DNA of 64,000 bases. Source: Lachnospiraceae bacterium UBA3282. Its GTDB lineage: Bacteria > Bacillota > Clostridia > Lachnospirales > Lachnospiraceae. Shown one piece after another: positions 60,101-64,000 of this stretch. Made by a program: the position numbers and the translations under genes. The notes below the pieces were generated by a model that was not told the origin of the DNA, searched no databases, and saw only the letters and a program-made list of their open reading frames with translations. Each line of letters opens with the position of its first letter. Position 1 is the stretch's first letter. The stretch spans positions 4,505-68,504 of the forward strand of contig DETS01000103.1 of NCBI GenBank assembly GCA_002361735.1. The letters are read 5' to 3'.

Positions 60101-62622
60101 CGGGTCCTTACAACAAGAACTTAAATACCTCTGCGACGGCAAACGGAGAAACCATCAAAATTACGTTAAAGCAGCCTGCAAGCGACGGCGGAGAGGTTAC
60201 GATTGATGTGCCTTTGAACGGCACCTGCAGTAATCTGCAGACTGCGGTGAATAATGCGTTCGGTGCAGGTAAAATCACAGTTGATACATCAGGCGGACGG
60301 TTGAAATTTACCACCGTAGGGAAGGGCGATGACTATGATGTCACGGTAGATGAGGGGAACAGCCCGGCGCTGGGTATTCTGTTTGGATATAATCAGGGCG
60401 GAGGTTCCTATGGGAAAGAATTAAAAAATGAGGCTTCCGGAACAATTCTGAAGAAAGTACAGGATGAATTTACATATGACGCTTCGGATAACCTTACAAT
60501 GAAGATTACGGTGGATGACCAGCCATATGTAATCACGCTGGACGCTGGCGTCAAATACGGCAACGGTAAGAACGGAACAACGGATATTGCGAAGGCGATT
60601 AAGGATAAAGTCAACGCGATGGCGGGAAAGCAGGTTTTGAGCGACGACTGTGTGGTGAATAAAGACGGATATATTTACCTGAAGACGGAAGCAAAGAATG
60701 GGGCGGATTCCAAGATCGAGGCTGTCTATGATGAAAAGAGCGCGATGCGGAAAATTTTCGGAGACGAGGCGATAGCGGGCGCAAAGGCGGAATTTATTCA
60801 GGATGCGAACGGAGATAAAAAACTGCAGCTCACAAGAGTGCAGGATCCCAAGGTTCCGGATTCCTCTTATCCAGGCTATAAGGCTCTCTATGTGGTTTCT
60901 CATGTGGGGACCAATGGGGCGTATCAGGGCGGCGCGTTTGTGATGCCGGAAATAGAGGATGTGCCGCCGATGGGAGTTTCAGGCAACGATCCGGGGAATT
61001 TCTCGTACGTGGACGGCGTTGACCTTGTGCTGAATGAAAACGGTAAGTTGGAACTTGACGAGTATAACAATGTGCTTGATTTTTATTATACGGATCAGTA
61101 TGTCAACGATCGCAGTCCGGCGAATCCGCCGACGAACCCGAGAAAGATTCATGTAACAATGAATCCGGGAGAATGGGATCTGGCTCTGCTGCAAAAAACG
61201 CTGCAGGCAGAGATTGACAAACAGACAGATAATAAACGGAAGCTGGAGGTGACGGTTGACGGAAAAGGCGTTCGCATCCAGTCGGCGAAATCCGGCGGTC
61301 AGTACAGGATTTACACAAGTTCAGACAGCGTATATCAGAATTACAGATGGACACCGGTGGGACCTTCCGGCAGTTTTTATGATAAAGTTATGTGTCAGGC
61401 AAAGACAGATTCTTCAATTTTTAACGCGAAGGAGAAACCGGGTTATAAATCGGAGGAAGGCGTGTATGCGGTTGGCAGACAGGATATCAAGAATCAGGAG
61501 GTAAAGATTCAGAAGGACGGAAACGATGAACTGAGTCTGGAGCTCAGCGTGCCCTTGCCGGGGAGACGGAATCCAGCGCAGAAACCGGAGGATCCGAATG
61601 ATGATTATATTCCGTTTAAGCTGGAAATGAAGTTGGATCCGGGTTATTATCAGGGAGATTCGCTCGTACAGCAGGTTCAGAAACAGCTTGATAAAGCATT
61701 GGTTAAGAACGGACTTCCGGCGGGACTGGTCGAGGCTGGAATCGACATCATAAAAACGGCGACATCGATCGTCGGCTCCCTCAATGACAGGGCTTTGACG
61801 TTTAAGATTTCTGACAAGGTGCAGGGACCGGTGGAAGGTCGATATGGCATTGACGCGATTGGCGGTACAGCGGCGTACAGCGTCTTCTATCAGACGGATG
61901 GCGATATCACAAAAGCATATATTAAGGGCGGTAAGGATGTATCGAAGGGTGTTGAGATCAAACCGGGTGCAAACGATTTTTCTGTGGATGTAGACGGGAA
62001 GACATACCGGATTACTCTGGATGCGGGAAAGTACACGCCGGAAGATTTGGCGAAGCATATCACAGAGAAATTTCAGCAGCTGCCTGATCCTTGTCCGCTG
62101 ACCGCAATGGTGGACGACGGTCACATCAAACTGATGCATAACCAGTTTGGCAAGCACAAGATCAGCAATTTGAACGGTTCGATAAAAAACCAGCTGTTCT
62201 TTACGGAAAAGGGAGCGAAGGAGACGGAGGATCCGATACATCTTCGACTGAGCAGCAGCTCCGGCGATTGGACGCATATAGACAGGCCATGGATGAATAC
62301 CGTTTCTCTGGGAATCAATTCGTTGACGGTCTCTAAAGTCAAGTATGCGCAGAAAGCAATCGGTCGTTTGAAAGAAGCGGTCACAAAGGCGTCGGATGTG
62401 AGATCTTATTTTGGCGCGAAACAGAACAGTCTGGAGAGCACGATTCGCAATAACGAGAATAAGGCGGAGAATACGCTGGCGGCGGAAACCCGGCTCAGAG
62501 ATGCGGATTTTAGCAAAGAGACGGTGGATAACGCCCTTGCCAGCATTTCGGAGCAGGCGGGCGCGTCCATGATGGCGCAGCTTCTGAGAAACACGCAGCT
62601 TGCTCTGCAGTTGTTAAAGTAA
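57190..62622 (+). CDS. fliC: Giant flagellin with repeated IN-like modules
   Basis: A filament protein of 1810 residues; common flagellins have 270-600. The N-terminal D0/D1 part (residues 1-140) has SSIQHNMLMVNANRHM, LSSGYKINRAADDAAGLSMS and GSLEETHAMLHRMTELAVKA. The C-terminal D1/D0 part (about 1715-1810) has VRSYFGAKQNSLESTIRNNE, ETRLRDADFSKETVD and ends MMAQLLRNTQLALQLLK. Between them are roughly eleven units with the flagellin IN pattern (a strand, an ITLDAG/VPLGEY-type turn, then a helix such as TPEDLAKHITEKF), beginning near residues 166, 275, 430, 564, 716, 840, 984, 1099, 1291, 1443 and 1593. No HExxH protease motif is seen. GGAGG precedes ATG 57190. It is exported by the flagellar system and is the likely target of the glycan island. 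Confidence 0.93.
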   Translation: MGVSSIQHNMLMVNANRHMNKNAKVKAKSAEKLSSGYKINRAADDAAGLSMSEKMRRMVNGLNQGSENAQNGVSWVQIGDGSLEETHAMLHRMTELAVKASTETCTDADRMMMESEFDHLQKEIDRLTDNTYFNEKHIFKEHDYPYYQIEGQVQWPQSLMHKVRAGENDLIITYREKETDPPKQASITVPLGEYTTRELMDEIDTALRDAGLMDDGVVFEYTDFGTCNLNLEGGEKIDDVSGGLTYLLFDKYDGGTLGALIGTTKYSSPLEIVRNENDKLYFKVIPADGDPSKERDIEITLDPGDYSKAALITILNQKLQDPQPQGAGTNVTAEEYGTGIMLSSPDYIITEFKGNMFEIDGKMPYYTSVFYDNIHHAMVTYEPAELQGGGVLSAPSYRDPYGNVYKSTGSDPKNQEFHFNDQNSLLVLNPNGGSEITIDFMQMDPNQKKDMQNVVSFLNREFAKNSAELRAEVVHLSERQNVGNGKYEYRDALRIVSTAKGKEMESTIGINKTKSTAYDLLFTSESKTIYGDKAEFGGNNGGPSTNFRLFGKETVSGGLNVKNMQNDAFTFTYTMDGKTETFDVVLAEKNYSGTELAAEIERQLNAHFTGAADVDDKYKDDDGKVFKVRLGKSSEPGLSNLDSNQSGHIVLEGATAFVTNISVNAFSSTNTGYDDIFEGEKRIPVGVPETGRATQIVLPDNMAKVDPVTGKVTIDGAYNKLKVRVDGDEDWREVDIAGTWDSYEKLAEHITNELAPTGEPISFNTYSVQGTTKSVAPRQVDHKEGNTSSNVGFFTYTKRGYTHRTGPEGETGTRDANDAPVITFGADLDGEIKITDKNKDLNFNLLLGKEGSETTKEVKINLKNLLPSGQDKFADIDAFCTAVQGAVNAQLGVSADSYGGVKVEPDGNRVTLTGGLKNVVDPNSEVDAAKVKIVMDTAEGGFLYDLHGVTSEASYTVGAWETESGNNKGTSGPYNKNLNTSATANGETIKITLKQPASDGGEVTIDVPLNGTCSNLQTAVNNAFGAGKITVDTSGGRLKFTTVGKGDDYDVTVDEGNSPALGILFGYNQGGGSYGKELKNEASGTILKKVQDEFTYDASDNLTMKITVDDQPYVITLDAGVKYGNGKNGTTDIAKAIKDKVNAMAGKQVLSDDCVVNKDGYIYLKTEAKNGADSKIEAVYDEKSAMRKIFGDEAIAGAKAEFIQDANGDKKLQLTRVQDPKVPDSSYPGYKALYVVSHVGTNGAYQGGAFVMPEIEDVPPMGVSGNDPGNFSYVDGVDLVLNENGKLELDEYNNVLDFYYTDQYVNDRSPANPPTNPRKIHVTMNPGEWDLALLQKTLQAEIDKQTDNKRKLEVTVDGKGVRIQSAKSGGQYRIYTSSDSVYQNYRWTPVGPSGSFYDKVMCQAKTDSSIFNAKEKPGYKSEEGVYAVGRQDIKNQEVKIQKDGNDELSLELSVPLPGRRNPAQKPEDPNDDYIPFKLEMKLDPGYYQGDSLVQQVQKQLDKALVKNGLPAGLVEAGIDIIKTATSIVGSLNDRALTFKISDKVQGPVEGRYGIDAIGGTAAYSVFYQTDGDITKAYIKGGKDVSKGVEIKPGANDFSVDVDGKTYRITLDAGKYTPEDLAKHITEKFQQLPDPCPLTAMVDDGHIKLMHNQFGKHKISNLNGSIKNQLFFTEKGAKETEDPIHLRLSSSSGDWTHIDRPWMNTVSLGINSLTVSKVKYAQKAIGRLKEAVTKASDVRSYFGAKQNSLESTIRNNENKAENTLAAETRLRDADFSKETVDNALASISEQAGASMMAQLLRNTQLALQLLK

Positions 62623-62642
62623 ACGACGCTGTGTTGGAAAAG

Positions 62643-62678
62643 AAAGACCGTAGGATTGACAAATTCTACGGTCTTTTT
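62643..62678 (+). terminator. Rho-independent terminator after the flagellin gene
   Basis: AAAGACCGTAG (62643-62653) pairs with CTACGGTCTTT (62666-62676), followed by TT; the run of T is TTTTT including the stem. Confidence 0.9.
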
Positions 62679-62723
62679 GCTGAGGAAGAATTATGGAAGG
62701 ATTCCGATATGGTACGTTTGAGC

Positions 62724-62752
62724 TTGCAACTTTCCCGAATTTGTTATATGAT
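62724..62752 (+). promoter_or_regulatory. Sigma-A promoter for the small membrane protein gene
   Basis: TTGCAA (62724-62729), 17 bases, TATGAT (62747-62752), about 80 bp before the start codon at 62834. Confidence 0.6.
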
Positions 62753-62833
62753 ATTTCTATATTTTCATGGGACAGGCGAAAAAAGCCTTTCCAAACGACA
62801 GATAGCGTTTGCTTTCATGACGGAGGTTGCTGT

Positions 62834-63340
62834 ATGAGTGAAACGTATGTGGAATGTCTGGTGGCGAGAAGCAGTTCTGCGCTGATGCGTTTTTTGAAAA
62901 CGCTGTTCATCATGTTGACTGTGGTGTTTGTAGTGATTGGTGTCGTCTTTATACCGGGACTGCTGGTGGCGATCGCGACGGGCATTGTCGCATACTTTTC
63001 CTATATGAATGCGGAAATTGAGTATGAGTACCTGTATCTGGACAAGGAAATCCACGTGGATAAGGTGATGGCGAAAAGCCGCCGGAAAAAGGTGGGCAAG
63101 TATGAGCTTGAAAAGATGGAGATTTTTGCGCCCCTCAATTCCCACAGGCTGGATTCTTACAGAAACCGTCAGGTGAAGACGCTTGATTACAGCTCGGGTA
63201 TTGCTGCGCAGCCGGAGAAGCGTTATATGATGATTTGGAACGGTGACAAAGAAGGCACCGTAAAAATTATTTTTGAACCCAATGCGGAAATGGTTAAGGC
63301 GATTCAGAGCGTTTCGCCTCGTAAGGTATTTACGGATTAA
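62834..63340 (+). CDS. Small membrane protein of unknown function (DUF6106-like)
   Basis: A 168-residue protein with two adjoining hydrophobic helices at about residues 20-58 (FLKTLFIMLTVVFVVIGVVF and LLVAIATGIVAYFSYM) and a cytosolic C-terminal domain of about 105 residues (EYEYLYLDKEIHVDKVMAKS, KMEIFAPLNSHRLDSYRNR). It looks like a protein family common in Lachnospiraceae that I recall as DUF6106; the function is unknown. GGAGG seven bases before ATG 62834 sets the start; longer upstream frames lack such a site and run back to the flagellin terminator. Confidence 0.78.
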   Translation: MSETYVECLVARSSSALMRFLKTLFIMLTVVFVVIGVVFIPGLLVAIATGIVAYFSYMNAEIEYEYLYLDKEIHVDKVMAKSRRKKVGKYELEKMEIFAPLNSHRLDSYRNRQVKTLDYSSGIAAQPEKRYMMIWNGDKEGTVKIIFEPNAEMVKAIQSVSPRKVFTD

Positions 63341-63360
63341 CATACTTTTATGGTTGAATG

Positions 63361-64000
<640 letters not shown>

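Noticed and set aside
61414..62277. Open frame of 287 codons on the minus strand inside the flagellin gene
   Set aside because: It mirrors the flagellin coding sequence, has a basic, low-quality composition and no start signal.
57190..62622. Flagellinolysin (flagellin with a HExxH protease domain)
   Set aside because: I looked through the central region for HExxH and found none; the extra length is explained by IN-like repeats.
62703..62710. Sigma-28 -10 box (TCCGATAT) before the small membrane protein
   Set aside because: No TAAA-like -35 element at 14-16 bases upstream; a better sigma-A promoter lies just downstream.
62693..62833. Longer N-terminus for the small membrane protein
   Set aside because: The frame is open upstream, but that part overlaps the promoter and has no ribosome binding site, while GGAGG stands before ATG 62834.

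Overview
The window looks like chromosome of a motile, spore-forming, anaerobic Gram-positive bacterium of the class Clostridia, most likely family Lachnospiraceae. This is inferred from the sporulation pair YqfC/YqfD, a BofC-like protein, GatCAB next to AspRS, a T-box leader, short ProB without a PUA domain, strong GGAGG ribosome binding sites and sigma-A/sigma-28 type promoters. Almost every gene is on the plus strand; one (21220-22044) is on the minus strand.

Region 1 (1-13.9 kb) is housekeeping: a 5'-truncated pyrimidine nucleoside phosphorylase, then yqfC-yqfD-phoH-degenerate HD membrane protein-ybeY, a MOP-family flippase, a BofC-like anchored protein, two flavoproteins, and proB / DUF896-5-FCL fusion / proA. 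Region 2 (14.0-21.2 kb) is a methyl-accepting chemotaxis protein, a T-box-type leader, then aspS-gatC-gatA-gatB, the gene set for making Asp-tRNA and converting mischarged tRNAs to Asn-/Gln-tRNA. Region 3 (21.2-26.5 kb) is accessory: a membrane protein on the minus strand, an AAA-ATPase-like/PD-(D/E)XK protein, and two adjacent genes that I identify as a two-component alpha-helical pore-forming toxin of the XaxAB/YaxAB type, behind a perfect TTGACA-17-TATAAT promoter with an operator-like inverted repeat.

Region 4 (26.5-51.3 kb) is a dense, co-directional glycan island opened by a near-consensus sigma-28 (flagellar) promoter at 26490-26517. It holds a TagF-like transferase with a C-terminal propeller-like region, three GT-A glycosyltransferases (one in an 878-residue four-domain protein), a DXD glycosyltransferase, sugar epimerases, RfbF, RfbC, a C-methyltransferase, a radical SAM/SPASM protein, a hexapeptide acyltransferase, a LicD-like transferase, two cytosolic alkaline-phosphatase-superfamily proteins, and a full route to a phosphonate: a triple fusion (MobA-like NTase + cytidylyltransferase + PEP mutase), phosphonopyruvate decarboxylase and an iron alcohol dehydrogenase. 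No AEP aminotransferase is present, so the predicted product is 2-hydroxyethylphosphonate activated as its CMP ester. About ten proteins of the island share a small Rossmann-like GxGxxG module. One methyltransferase gene is split by a G8 tract, which may be phase variable.

Region 5 (51.3-64 kb) starts with a decayed Rpn-type nuclease gene and a noncoding stretch bounded by 14-bp inverted repeats, then an HD phosphohydrolase with a small partner gene, a three-gene CDP-alditol-type operon (pentulose-phosphate epimerase, IspD/TarI-like cytidylyltransferase, zinc dehydrogenase), a giant flagellin of 1810 residues with roughly eleven IN-like repeats, a small membrane protein and the 5' part of guaB. 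My reading is that the island builds an elaborate, phosphonate- and possibly alditol-phosphate-bearing glycan for this giant flagellin; the link rests on the sigma-28 promoter, proximity and the analogy with known flagellin glycosylation loci.
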